Notes: generated by a model not told the origin, from the letters alone. Counted from the first letter of the stretch, positions 1 to 10,255 are shown. The stretch is DNA of 29,849 nucleotides from Takakia lepidozioides (GCA_030704615.1 JAKLZA010000355.1:1-29849), one strand, 5' to 3'. Program-made: numbers and translations.

Positions 1-1620
1 TTTTTGTTCATTGCGAAAAAACAATCCTGCAATGCGTGCACGGCTATTGCACCCATTGAACGGATGTGGTTGAAGCCCTCTTTTACCCGCATGTGCTTGA
101 ACATGTGTGCGACACATGTGCGGAGACACAAGAGACGAATAAATCATTTGCGTCCCCATCGACACCAAGCCATTCGAGAATGTAATTGAATTTAAATTAA
201 TTTTAAGCCAATAAATAGGTTTGCACTGCCTTTCATCGGGGGTTTCTGGTATGTATCGATTTTGTTTTTGGCTCATTTTTGTTCTGCGGCTTCAAGCATC
301 CCACTCCTACTCCCCCGCCGAAATTTATACCAATCAAAAATGCCCCCAAAAAAAAGTGTTCTCTTCGCTCGCTATTGCAGAACTCTCCTATGAAAAGTGC
401 ATGAAGCAGAGCACAAATCATGTTTGGAGTGCAAAACGGGCAAGAAACTGTGGTTTTGGGTCCAAATGATTTTTGATCGCTCCCAAATTTGGCACGCACA
501 TTGCATATGGAGTCATCACATGCCCCATTTAAAAATGGAATGAAAAAAAAACATGAGCACGCGAAACGCAGTCCAACAAGTCCCAAGATAATAGCAGATC
601 CAACAGAATACATTCAATGGGTGAACGGATGGTTGCCCATCCAAATCATTTTTGTTTGCTTCCAAACTTTGCCAGTACGTTCGAAACACCCTCTCACAAG
701 TCCCGGACTAATATCACATCAATCGAAATTTGTTCGATGGCTCAACGCATGGTTGCCCATCCAAATGATTTCGGTTCGCTTTCAGACTTGGCCAGTATGT
801 TCAATGTACCATGGAAGAGGCCCTAGAGTAATATGTGATCAATCGAAATTCGCTCAATGGGCCAACGGATGGTTGCCCATCCAAATGATTTTCGTTCGAT
901 TTGAGACTTGGCCAGTGTGTTCAATGTACCCTCTGATAGGTCCCAATGTAATACAAGATCAATCGAAATTCGTTCAATGGGCCAATGAGGCATTCAATTG
1001 TCATCTGGTTTTTGTTCATTGCGAAAAAAGAAATCTTGCAATGCGTGCACGTCTATTGCACCCATTGAACGGATGTGGTTGAAGCCCCTCTTTTACCCGC
1101 ATGTGCTAGAACATGTGTGCGACACATGTGCGGAGACACAAGAGACGAATAAATCATTTGCCTCCCCATCGACACCAAGCCATTCCAGAATGTAATTGAA
1201 TTTAAATTAATTTTAAGCCAATAAATAGGTTTGCACTACCTTTCATCCGGGGTTTCTGGTATGTATCGATTTTGTTTTTGGCTCATTTTTGTTTTGCGGC
1301 TTCAAGCATCCCACTCCTACTCCCCCGCCGAAATTTGGACCAATAAAAAATGCCCCAAAAAAAAAGTGTTCTTTTCGCTCACTATTGCAGAACTCTCCTA
1401 TGAAAAGTGCATGAAGCAGAGCACAAATCATGTTTGGAGTGCAAAACGGGCAAGAAATTGTGGTTTTGGGTCCAAATGATTTTTGATCGCTCCCAAATTT
1501 GGCACGCACGTTGCATATGGAGTCATCACATGCCATATTCAAAAATGGAATAAAAAAAAAAACATGAGCACGCGAAACGCAGTCCAACAAGTCCCAAGAT
1601 AATAGCAGATCCAACACAAT

Positions 1621-1980
1621 ACATTCAATGGGTGAACGGATGGTTGCCCATCCAAATCATTTTTGTTTGCTTCCAAACTTTGCCAGTACGTTCGAAACAC
1701 CCTCTCACAAGTCCCGGACTAATATCACATCAATCGAAATTCATTCAATGGCTCAACGGATGGTTGCCCATCCAAATGATTTCGGTTCCCTTTCAGACTT
1801 GGCGAGTATGTTCAATGTACCATGGAAGAGGCCCTAGAGTAATATGTGATCAATCGAAATTCGCTCAATGGGCCAACGGATGGTTGCCCATCCAAATGAT
1901 TTTCGTTCGCTTTGAGACTTGGCCAGTGTGTTCAATGTACCCACTGATAGGTCCGAGTGTTATACAAGATCAATCGAAAT
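1621..1980 (+). repeat. Three 120-bp subrepeats inside a monomer
   Basis: TTGCCCATCC recurs at exactly 120-bp spacing (1644, 1764, 1884). The same block is seen in monomer A at 633, 753 and 873. Each subrepeat runs from the GATCAATCGAAATT side through GGATGGTTGCCCATCC, then CGCTTTGAGACTTGGCCAGT and TTCAATGTACC. The copies inside a monomer differ from each other more than equivalent copies in neighbouring monomers do, which is the signature of a higher-order repeat. Because 120 is a multiple of three, open frames persist across the block on both strands as 40-residue repeats. Confidence 0.93.
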
Positions 1981-2120
1981 TCGTTCAATGGGCCAATGAG
2001 GCGTTCAATTGTCATCTGGTTTTTGTTCATTGCGAAAAAACAATCCTGCAATGCGTGCACGGCTATTGCACCCATTGAACGGATGTGGTTGAAGCCCCTC
2101 TTTTACCCGCATGTGCTTGA

Positions 2121-2139
2121 ACATGTGTGCGACACATGT
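2121..2139. other. Conserved dyad in every monomer
   Basis: The sequence ACATGTGT-GCG-ACACATGT is a perfect 8-bp dyad with a 3-base spacer. It lies inside a wider weaker symmetry (CCGCATGTG on one side, CACATGTGCGG on the other). Copies are at 101-119, 1111-1129, 2121-2139, 3127-3145, 4139-4157 and 5147-5165 (spacer GCA in the last), and in the right-arm monomers. It could be a protein-binding site or just a stable element of the repeat. No function is shown. Confidence 0.7.
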
Positions 2140-3236
2140 GCGGAGACACAAGAGACGAATAAATCATTTGCCTCCCCATCGACACCAAGCCATTCCAGAA
2201 TGTAATTGAATTTAAATTAATTTTAAGCCAATAAATAGGTTTGCACTGCCTTTCATCCGGGGTTTCTGGTATGTATCGATTTTGTTTTTGGCTCATTTTG
2301 TTTTGCGGCTTCAAGCATCCCATTACTACTCCCCCGCCGAAATTTGGACCAATAAAAAATGCCCCCAAAAAAAAGTGTTCTTTTCGCTCACTATTGCAGA
2401 ACTCTCATATGAAAAGTGCATGAAGTAGAGCACAAATCAAGTTTGGAGTGCAAAACGGGCAAGAAATTGTGGTTTTGGGTCCAAATGATTTTTTATCGCT
2501 CCCAAATTTGGCACGCACGTTGCAAATGGAGTCGTCACACGCCCCATTAAAAAACGGAATGAAAAAAAAAATGAGCACGTGAAACGCAGTCCAACAAGTC
2601 CCAAGACAATAGCAGATCCAATTGAATACATTCAATGGGTGAACGGATGGTTGCCCATCCAAATCATTTTTGTTTGCTTCCAAACTTTGCCAGTACGTTC
2701 GAGACACCCTCTCACAAGTCCCGGACTAATATCAGATCAATCGAAATTCATTCGATGGCTCAACGCATGGTTGCCCATCCAAATGATTTTGGTTCGCTTT
2801 GAAACTTGGCTAGTATGTTCAATGTACCATGGAAGAGGCCCTAGAGTAATATGTGATCAATCGAAATTCGCTCAATGGGCCAACGGATGGTTGCCCATCC
2901 AAATGATTTTCGTTCGCTTTGAGACTTGGCCAGTGTGTTCAATGTACCCACTGATAGGTCCGAGTGTTATACAAGATCAATCGAAATTCGTTCGATGGGC
3001 CAATGAGGCGTTCAATTGTCATCTGGTTTTTGTTCATTGCGAAAAAACAATCCTGCAATGCGTGCACGGCTATTGCACCCATTGAACGGATGTGGTTGAA
3101 GCCCTCTTTTACCCGCATGTGCTTGAACATGTGTGCGACACATGTGCGGAGACACAAGAGACGAATAAATCATTTGCCTCCCCATCGACACCAAGCCATT
3201 CCAGAATGTAATTGAATTTAAATTAATTTTAAGCCA

Positions 3237-4248
3237 ATAAATAGGTTTGCACTGCCTTTCATCGGGGGATTTTGGCACGAATCGATTTTGTTTTTGGCTC
3301 ATTTTTGTTTTGCGGCTTCAAGCATCCCACTGCTACTCCCCCGCCAAAATTTGGACCAATCAAAAATGCCCCAAAAAAAAGTGTTCTCTTCGCTCACTAT
3401 TGCAGAACTCTCCTATAAAAAGTGCATGAAGTGGAGCACAAATCAAGTTTGGAGTGCAAAACGGGCAAGAAAATTGTGATTTTGGGTCCAAATGATTTTT
3501 GACCGCTCCCAAATTTGGCATGCACGTTGCATATGGAGACATCACACGCCCCATTAAAAAACAGAATGAGAAAAAAAAAAACATGAGCACGTGAAATGCA
3601 GTCCAACAGGTCGTAAAGTAATAGCAGATCCAACATAATACATTCAATGGGTGAACGGATGGTTGTCCATCCAAATCATTTTTGTTCGCTTTGAGACTTG
3701 GCCAGTATGTTCAATGTACCATGGAAGAGGCCCCTGAGTAATATGAGATCAATCGAAATTCGTTCAATGGGCCAACAGATGGTTGCCCATCCAAATGATT
3801 TTCGTTCGCTTTGAGACTTGGCCAGTGTGTTCAATGTACCATGGAAGGGGCCCCTGAGTAATATGAGATCAATCGAAATTCGTTCAATGGGCCAACGGAT
3901 GGTTGCCCATCCAAATGATTTTCGTTCGCTTTGAGACTTGGCCAGTGTGTTCAATGTACCCTCTGATAGGTCCAGTGTAATACGAGATCAATCGAAATTT
4001 GTTCGATGGGCCAATGAGGCGTTCAGTTGTCATCTGGTTTTTGTTCATTGCGAAAAAGAAATCTTGCAATGCGTGCACGGCTATTGCACCCATTGAACGG
4101 ATGTGGTTGAAGCCCCTCTTTTGCCCGCATGTGCTTGAACATGTGTGCGACACATGTGCGAAGACACAAGAGACGAATAAATCATTTGCCTTCCCATCGA
4201 CACCAAGCCATTCGAGAATGTAATTGAATTTAAATTAATTTTAAGCCA
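3237..4248 (+). repeat. Variant monomer D with duplicated subrepeat
   Basis: This monomer has its own variants: GGTCGTAAAGTAATAGC near 3609, TTGTCCATCC near 3664, and two consecutive 120-bp subrepeats both carrying GGCCCCTGAGTAATATGAG (about 3727 and 3847). The subrepeat of the other types that carries CCAAACTTTGCCAGTACGTTC is absent. The mirrored copy at 17,628-18,638 has the same arrangement. A related monomer at 24,660-25,541 has only one GGCCCCTGAG copy and is about 120 bp shorter, so a one-subrepeat gain or loss separates them. Confidence 0.85.
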
Positions 4249-6009
4249 ATAAATAGGTTTGCACTACCTTTCATCGGGGGTTTCTGGCACTCATCGATTT
4301 TGTTTTTGGCTCAATTTTGTTCTGCGGCTTCAAGCATCCCACTGCTACTCCCCCGCCGAAATTTGGACCAATCAAAAATGCCCCCAAAAAAAAGTGTTCT
4401 TTTCGCTCACTATGCAGAACTCTCCTATGAAAAGTGCATGAAGTAGAGCACAAATCAAGTTTGGAGTGCAAAACGGGCAAGAAATTGTGGTTTTGGGTCC
4501 AAATGATTTTTGATCGCTCCCAAATTTGGCACGCACGTTGCATATGGAGTCATCACATGCCATATTAAAAAACGGAATGAAAAAAAAAACATGAGCACGG
4601 GAAACGCAGTCCAACAAGTCCCAAGATAATAGCAGATCCAACATAATACATTCAATGGGCGAACGGATGGTTGCCCATCCAAATCATTTTTGTTTGCTTC
4701 CAAACTTTGCTAGTACATTTGAGACACCCTTTCACAGGTCCCAGACTAATATCAGATCAATCGAAATTCATTCGATGGCTCAACGGATGGTTGCCCATCC
4801 AAATGATTTTGGTTCGCTTTGAGACTTGGCCAGTATGTTCAATGTACCATGGAAGAGGCCCTAGAGTAATATGAGATCAATCGAAATTCGCTCAATGGGC
4901 CAACGGATGGTTGCCTATCAAAATGATTTTCGTTCGCTTTGAGACTTGGCCAGTGTGTTCAATGTACCCTCTGATAGGTCCCAGTGTAATACAAGATCAA
5001 TCGAAACTCGTTCGATGGGCCAATGAGGTGTTCAATTGTCATCTGGTTTTTGTTCATTGCGAAAAAGAAATCCTGCAATGCGTGCACGGCTATTGCACCC
5101 ATTGAACGGATGTGGTTGAAGCCCTCTTTTGCCTGCATGTGCTTGAACATGTGTGCAACACATGTGCGAAGACACAAGAGACGAATAAATCATTTGCCTC
5201 CCCATCGACACCAAGCCATTCCAGAATGTAATTGAATTTAAATTAATTTTAAGCCAATAAATAGGTTTGCACTGCCTTTCATCCGGGGTTTCTGGCACGT
5301 ATCGATTTTGTTTTTGGCTCATTTTTGTTCTGCGGCTTCAAGCATCCCAGTCCTACTCCCCCGCCGAAATTTGGACCAATCAAAAATGCCCCAAAAAAAA
5401 AGTGTTCTCTTCGCTCACTATTGCAGAACTCTTCTATGAAAAGTGCATGAAGTAGAGCACAAATCAAGTTTGGAGTGCAAAACAGGCAAGAAATTGTGGT
5501 TTTGGGTCCAAATGATTTTTGACCGCTCCCAAATTTGGCATGCACGTTGCATATAGAGTCATCACACGCCCCATTAAAAAACGGAATGAAAAGAAAAAAA
5601 CATGAGCACGCGAAATGCAGTCCAAACAGGTCATAAAGTAATAGCAGATCCAACAGAATACATTCAATGGGTGAACGGATGGTTGCCCATCCAAATCGTT
5701 TTTTGTTTGCTTCCAAACTTTGCCAGTACGTTCAAGACACCCTCTCACAGGTCCCGGATTAATATCATATCAATCGAAATTCAGTCGATGGCTCAACGGA
5801 TGTTTGCCATCCAAATGATTTTGGTTCGCTTTGAGACTTGGCCAGTATGTTCAATGTACCATGGAAGAGGCCCTAGAGTAATATGAGATCAATCGAAATT
5901 CGTTCAATGGGCCAACGGATGGTTGCCCATCCAAATGATTTTCGTTCGCTTTGAGACTTGGCCAGTGTGTTCAATGTACCCTCTGATAGGTCCCAGTGTA
6001 ATATGAGAT

Positions 6010-6187
6010 CAAACGTTAACGATTAATCATGAATCATCCAACAGGGGAACTGTTGGTTCTCCTTTGAACCATTTTACATTGACATCATACTTGTCCTGTA
6101 ACTTTAAGAGGACATGTACAAGACACTCGCAAAGTTTCAAATCAATCCAAAATCATTTGGCAGGGGAATGATTGGTTCACCCATAGC
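6010..6187 (-). repeat. Diverged 120-bp repeats, opposite orientation
   Basis: Immediately after the array, the 120-bp family continues in diverged form and in the opposite orientation. On the + strand it now reads AAAATCATTTGG, then a GGTTC-ACCC stretch, then AAGAGG-CATGTA-AAGACAC, then GCAAAGTTTCAAA. That order parallels the reverse complement of the array subrepeat (AAAATCATTTGGATGGGCAACC, CAGAGGGTACATTGAACAC, CCAAGTCTCAAA). The junction holds a CGTTAACG palindrome at 6014-6021. Confidence 0.65.
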
Positions 6188-6632
6188 CAATTTCAGGGGC
6201 TGAAATTGGCATTTCTAGGGCTCGAATTGCCAATTTTAGGGGCTGGACTTGCAATTTGAGGGGCTGAAATTGCCATTTCTGGGGCTCGAATTGCCATTTT
6301 CAGGGGCTGGACTTGCAATTTGAGGGGCTGAAATTGCCATTTGAGGGGCTACACTAGCAATTGCCATTTCACAGGCTACAATTGCAATTTGAGGGGCGGG
6401 AATTGCCATTTCAGGGGCTAGAAGTGCAATTTGAGGGGTTGGAATTAAACTTCAGGGGCTTCATTGCAATTTGAGGGGTTGGAATTGACAATTTCAAGGC
6501 TCAAATTACAATTTGAGGGCGGCCGGGTTGGTCATTTAGGGATTGGCATTACCAATTTAAGGGCTTGAATTACATTTTGAATTGTAATTCAAGGGTTAGA
6601 ATGGGCCATTGGGGGCTAGAATTACCAAAGCA
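6188..6632 (+). repeat. 21-22-bp GGGGCT/AATTGCCATTT minisatellite
   Basis: About twenty imperfect units of the form AGGGGCTGAAATTGCCATTT or AGGGGCTGGACTTGCAATTT follow one another, with units of 21 or 22 bp. Most contain the near-palindromic AAATTGCAATTT-like core. Units degrade toward the right end, where AATTACATTTTGAATTGTAATTC forms a small inverted repeat near 6570. The block interrupts the diverged 120-bp family: repeats of that family flank it on both sides. Spacing between G-runs is about 17 bases, too long for a classic quadruplex. Confidence 0.9.
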
Positions 6633-7190
6633 ATGACATCCAAAGCAATATAAATCATTTGATAGCGGAATGATGGTTCACCCTTTCAACCATTTTTTAT
6701 TCACGTCATACTTGTCCGGTACTTGTAAGAGGGCATGTGGCTGACACTTGCAAAGCTTCAGAGCAATGTAAAATCATTTGATAGAGGAACATTGGTTCAC
6801 CTTTTCAACCATATTTTACTGACCTCATACTTGTCCGGTACCTTTAAAATGGCATGTGAAAGACACTTGCAAAGCTTTAAAGCACTCAAAAATCATTTGA
6901 TATGTTCATGATTGATTCACCCTTTCAACCATTTTAGATTGATTTGAAACTTGGTGAAAGACCTATAAGAGGGCATGTACAAGACACTTGCAAAGTTTCA
7001 AATCATTTAAAATCATTTGGTAGGGGGACGATTGGTTCACCCTTTAAACCATTTTAGATTGATGTCATACTTCTCAAGACGTGTAAGAGGGTATGTAGAA
7101 GACCACTTGCAAAGTTTCGGAACAATAAAATATCATTTCATTGGGGATTTTTTCCGTTCACCCTTTCATCCAATTTTGAATTGAACTGGA
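6633..7190 (-). repeat. Diverged 120-bp repeats, second block
   Basis: AATCATTT-type starts recur at roughly 118-120-bp spacing (about 6655, 6772, 6890, 7010 and 7130), each followed by a GGTTCACCCTTT stretch, an AAGAGGGCATGT stretch and GACACTTGCAAAG. This is the same opposite-orientation family as at 6010-6187, clearly more diverged between copies than the subrepeats of the main array. It looks like an older layer from which the array could have been amplified, although which came first is an inference. Confidence 0.75.
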
Positions 7191-7474
7191 TTTTTACTAA
7201 ATAAAATATTTAGAGGTTTAGAGGGCATAGGATTGTGGGGGCAAATGGTGTGGGGCGCAATGATTTTGTTTTTGGCTTGATTTTGTTCTGTGAGTTGAAC
7301 CCTCGCACCACCACGTCCTTGCCAAAAAATGTACCAAAGGAAATGTTTTTGAAAAAAAACGTTCATCCTTTGCTCTATGCTCACTATTGTAGAACTCTCT
7401 ATGAAGAGTGCATGAAGTTGAAGATAACTTCACCTTGGAGTGCAAATGAGGGAATAAAATGTGGTTTGGATGCA
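7191..7474 (+). repeat. Single diverged relative of the monomer core
   Basis: This segment parallels the core of the satellite monomer in order and orientation. GATTTTGTTTTTGGCTTGAT (7261) matches GATTTTGTTTTTGGCTCATT (268). A Cys/Ala-like GTTCTGTGAGTTGAACCC matches GTTCTGCGGCTTCAAGCATCC. CTATGCTCACTATTGTAGAACTCTC with TATGAAGAGTGCATGAAG (7374-7417) matches CTCGCTATTGCAGAACTCTC with TATGAAAAGTGCATGAAG. TTGGAGTGCAAA also matches. Identity is far lower than between array monomers. It separates the opposite-orientation 120-bp repeats from the pol relic. Confidence 0.75.
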
Positions 7475-7574
7475 GACGATGTCTGTTCTGAGCAACGGAG
7501 ATTGCAAGCATTGGTGGCTACTTCTGCACTCCCATTGGATAGTGCATCCTCCCTGCCAACCGGACGGTTGAGGC

Positions 7575-8230
7575 AGTGAGTGGGGCGAACACATGATCGT
7601 GAGTTGCAAACACCCATGGCAGATGTGGGATGAGATGCGCAAGAGAGAGTCATTGGATCTCTCAAGCAGCAGTATGAGGAGTGGGGAGAGCCATGGACTG
7701 AGGATCAGTTGGAGGCCAAAGTGGCCAAGGTTTTTGAAGAGGTTGAGAATGTTTCTTGCTCAGAGGATGTTCTCAAGGTGGCTATGGCGGAGTAAGTGGA
7801 GGCTACGCCACAGTCAGATTGGGCGGACAAGGCCCAAGAGTTGCTATCTAGCAACCAAAGGATTCGTCTCCTACCTCCAAGCCTGGTGTACCCAAGGTTG
7901 CAGTCACTGAGGACAATTGGGAACCAGATGTTGGACCTATAGTCACCGAAGGAGAGAGACGGAGGATCCAACGATTTCTAAGGGCTTAGAAATTGCTTTG
8001 CCTTCAGTTTGAAGGATTTGGGGAGTTTGAAGGGTCAGGAGATTCGTATTGATTTGGCAAGTGACACGCCAATCTTCGAAGGCCCTACCGGTATAGTGAC
8101 ATGGAGAGGTCATTGATCCAGTCACGACTATGGAGTTGTACAAAGCTGGATTGGTGAGTTGTCAGGCGGGGAGTATGCCTCGGCAACGGTGATGCAGCTA
8201 AGAAGGATATCTATGGCAATTGGACAGAAA
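7575..8230 (+). pseudogene. Degenerate pol N-terminal/linker region
   Basis: Short coding-like stretches in shifting frames lie upstream of the RT. About 7690-7860 gives an acidic, helical-looking peptide (EAKVAKVFEEVENV). From about 7991 the frame reads FAFSLKDLG, then GQEIRIDLASDTPIF, which is the conserved segment that precedes RT in many Ty3/gypsy polyproteins. A frameshift lies near 8080-8090, after which the RRPYRYSD-like frame continues. An EYASATV segment occurs near 8170-8190. No Asp-Ser/Thr-Gly protease motif was identified. The part before about 7690 is unassigned. Confidence 0.6.
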
Positions 8231-8975
8231 GAAGGATGTGTGGGGACTATCGTCATGTGAACCGTCAGACTAAGTCCGATAGATATGCCATGCCAACTCC
8301 AGAGGAGATCTTTGATGCCATTGGGCATGCAAAGGTGTTTAGCACATTGGACTTGCGATCCGGTTACCACCAGTTGCCAATCAAGAGGCTGACAAACAAA
8401 GACGGCATTCTGGGGGATTGACCAACATGGGAAGGATTGTTTGTACCAATGGCGGTTCTTACCGTTTGGGTTGAAGAATGCTCCTGCAGAGTTTCAGAGG
8501 GTCATGGATAGGATTCTCGCGGGGCTAGACTTCGTCCGATGCTATATTGATGACATCAACGTCTTTAGTGCTACGGTTGAGGAGCATGAGAGACATCTTC
8601 AGGTGGTGTTTGAGCGCTTGAGAGCGCACGGGTTTGAAACTACCCCCGGAAAGTGCAAGTTCTTCCACAATCAGATTGAGTATCTGGGCCACATGATATA
8701 CCCTGGAGGATTGGGTGTTCAACAGACAAAGGTGCAGGCCATTGCATGCATTCCACACCCCATAGATGTGAGCAGAGTTCGTGCTTTCATGGGATTGGCA
8801 AACTACTATCGACGGTTTGTCAAGGGATTTAGCAGTATTGCAAAGGCTCTTACCAAATTGACCAAGGTGGGTCAAGAGTGGCAGTGGGAGGAGGAGCAGG
8901 AGGAAGCCTTTGAGGAACTCAAGGCTCGATTGACTTCTGCACCTATTCTGAGGTGGCCTATTCAGGGGCGGCCTT
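8231..8975 (+). pseudogene. Reverse transcriptase domain, frameshifted
   Basis: The first frame (8236-8421) holds MCGDYRHVN and FSTLDLRSGYHQLPI, with the catalytic Asp of motif A at 8350-8352. A one-base shift near 8400 moves the frame. From 8441 the second frame gives LPFGLKNAPAEFQ (motif B) and the catalytic YIDD at 8543-8554. It continues through KCKFF, YLGHMIYPGGLGVQ, and the thumb and connection segment FMGLANYYRRFVKGFS to about 8975. All three catalytic aspartates are present, but the domain cannot be translated as one frame. In the right arm the frame breaks near the same place with a different base pattern. Confidence 0.92.
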
Positions 8976-9340
8976 TCCAGCTACATACGGATTGGAGTAT
9001 GCTGGGGATTGGAGCAGTGCTCACACATGTGGATGATGAGGGAAGAGAGTTCGTAGTGGTATATGCTAGCCGCTCGAACATGATGCCGAGGCGAAGTATA
9101 GTTCCTATGAAGGGGAGTGTCTAGTTGCGGTATGGGCAGTGGCACATTTCAGATGCTACCTCTATGACAATCTCTTCACTTTTGTCACGGATCACCAACC
9201 ATTGAAGTGGTTGATGGAGTCAGACAAGCTTACAGGGAAGCTTGCACGATGGGCACTTATGCTTCAAGAATAACGACTTCTAGGTGGTGCATCGAGCCGG
9301 TATTGACAATCGGGATGTAGATGGATTGAGTCGTAATCCA
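8976..9340 (+). pseudogene. RNase H domain, broken
   Basis: The domain starts with LHTDWS (first catalytic Asp at 8990-8992), then GAVLTHVDDEG and VVYASRS. A missing base near 9080, shared with the right arm, shifts the frame. The second frame gives GECLVAVWAVAHFRCYLYD and VTDHQPLKWL (catalytic Asp at 9190-9192), then LTGKLARWAL. An extra base follows near 9270. A TAG at 9281-9283 sits where the family has a coding codon, and the HRAGIDNRDVDGLSRNP segment closes the domain. The right arm lacks the extra base but has the same TAG. Confidence 0.88.
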
Positions 9341-9589
9341 TGCACGAGCGAGCATGATGATACTGGAGCTCGGTGGCATGGTGAGACGGATGAGGAGATG
9401 GTGCCAGGATGACATGCATCGGCCTTTTTGTGCATTCTAGCAATGAGAGCTCAAGCTAGTTCACATCCCATGCGATTGGTCATGTAGATAGCGTGCATGA
9501 CGATCCAGAGACTAGTGAGAGTTTGGTGGTGCTAAGGATGTGCATGAAGATGCAGGCAGTGTTGGCATACCTTCATACCGATAGACAAC

Positions 9590-10018
9590 AGCCAGTGTGA
9601 CTGCTAAGGAGAGGGATCGGGTCCTACAACGAGCCAAGAGGTTTAAGTGGGAGGGGACTCATCTACTCAGGGTATGGGAGGATGGACGAGTGAGGATTGT
9701 GCCTCATCCAACACAACGAGCGCGATTGGTACGCCATGCCCATGAGGAGTTGGACATTTTGGGGTGCGGCGCACTCATAGTTTGCTGCAAGGCAGTATTG
9801 GTGGCGGGGCATGCACACAAATGTGCAACAGTTAGTGGCAAGGTGCACGGTGTGTGATAGAGTGCGGACTTCTTTCAACGCCCCTACTCCACAATTGCAT
9901 CCTTTACCCATTATGGTTTGGGCTATCGTTGGAGTCTTGACTTCGCAGGCCCATTGTCACTGACGATTCACCATAACAAGTATGTGCTGGAGATGGTGGG
10001 AACATTTCTCCAAATGGA
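9590..10018 (+). pseudogene. Integrase, truncated after first catalytic Asp
   Basis: The frame from 9597 gives KERDRVLQRAKRFKWEG, then VRHAHEELD, the first His pair of the zinc-binding domain, and loses frame near 9760-9790. In another frame, CTVC at 9844-9855 supplies the Cys pair. The core opens with YRWSLDFAGPL, with the first catalytic Asp of the DDE triad at 9939-9941. About 25 codons later, coding similarity stops and sequence rich in GCGCATAC and ACTAGT follows, so the second Asp and the Glu are absent. About 250 bases between RNase H and integrase (9341-9590) are degenerate pol sequence. Confidence 0.85.
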
Positions 10019-10132
10019 TTCAACTTGTCATGCGCATACAATCGCTACACAACTACATCGCTGTCCAAATCACCACAACACATGTGCACACCAAACACTA
10101 GTCTATCACTAGTGCACCACTGGGCTGCCACT
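10019..10132 (+). repeat. Direct repeat copy 1 (GCGCATAC...CACTAGTC)
   Basis: This segment runs CATGCGCATAC, ATCGCTACACAACTACATCG, CTGTCCAAATCACC and ACATGTGCACACC, and ends in ACACTAGTCTA. A second copy with several differences lies at about 10,553-10,660, roughly 530 bp downstream in the same orientation. Mirrored copies are near 11,830-11,922 and 11,004-11,080. The repeats bracket the ACTAGT block and a TATA-containing segment, so they could be remnants of long terminal repeats or a simple tandem duplication. Confidence 0.75.
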
Positions 10133-10255
10133 AGCCCCACTAGTGCAGCCACTAGTCCAACCACTAGTCCTGCCACTAGCCACCATTAGTGCAGCCACTA
10201 GTCCACCACCAGTATGCCACTAGCCACCACTAGTGCAGCCATTAGTCCATCACAA
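10095..10255 (+). repeat. ACTAGT minisatellite, block 1
   Basis: Short units of the type CCACTAGTGCAG and CCACTAGTCC follow each other at 10-12-bp intervals, with variants such as CCACTAGCC and CCATTAGTG. ACTAGT is itself a palindrome. The block directly follows direct repeat copy 1. Confidence 0.88.

Larger units (their letters stand above)
1221..2230 (+). repeat. Reference satellite monomer (type B)
   Basis: The layout of one full monomer is as follows. The AT-rich box with AATAAA ends near 1230. The core, with a TTTTGTTTTTGGCTCATTTT stretch, runs from about 1231 to 1550. An A-run lies at about 1550-1562. Subrepeats of exactly 120 bp are at 1621-1740, 1741-1860 and 1861-1980, each with TTGCCCATCCAAAT. 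A degenerate fourth subrepeat starts at 1981. The ACATGTGT/ACACATGT dyad is at 2121-2139. Type B is marked by TTTCAGACTTGGCGAGT near 1790 and by CATATTCAAAAATGG near 1533. The core segment around 1480 (CCAAATGATTTTTGATCGCT) resembles the subrepeat, so part of the core probably derives from it. Confidence 0.9.
1..6009 (+). repeat. Satellite array of ~1,010-bp monomers, left arm
   Basis: This is a tandem array phased here on the box ATAAATAGGT, which occurs at 211, 1221, 2231, 3237, 4249 and 5257, giving periods of 1010, 1010, 1006, 1012 and 1008 bp. I label the monomers A (211-1220), B (1221-2230), C (2231-3236), D (3237-4248), E (4249-5256) and F (5257-6009, truncated). Bases 1-210 are the tail of a further monomer. 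Each monomer has a core of about 400 bp, an A-run near its middle, three to four 120-bp subrepeats, a short dyad and an AT-rich box. Open frames cross this DNA on both strands, but they are by-products of the repeat and I do not call them genes. The array stops abruptly at 6009. Confidence 0.95.
7475..10018 (+). mobile_element. Ty3/gypsy retrotransposon pol relic, left arm
   Basis: In order, this holds a pre-reverse-transcriptase linker, reverse transcriptase, RNase H, the zinc-binding domain of integrase and the start of the integrase core. The order RT-RNase H-integrase is that of Ty3/gypsy elements. Several frameshifts and stops break it. I find no capsid or gag motif and no recognisable protease upstream, and no long terminal repeats or tRNA primer site flank it. 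The 3' end is cut inside integrase at about 10,018, where it joins ACTAGT-type repeats. The element is dead and truncated at both ends. The wording of the RT motifs recalls elements of non-seed plants, from memory only. Confidence 0.9.

Noticed and set aside
489-1082. Open frame of about 197 codons with repeated NGWLPIQMIF-type 40-residue units, and similar frames in other monomers
   Set aside because: The repeated peptide follows from the 120-bp subrepeat being a multiple of three. The opposite strand is open too (for example 3676-3954), and frames break between monomers at A-runs, so there is no evidence of coding.
6188-6632. CRISPR-like regular short repeats
   Set aside because: The units are directly adjacent and imperfect, without unique spacers, and the setting is eukaryotic. 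It is a minisatellite.
7235-7579. Open frame of 114 codons upstream of pol as a gag remnant
   Set aside because: Its first two thirds match the satellite monomer core at the DNA level, and no capsid or zinc-knuckle motif is present.
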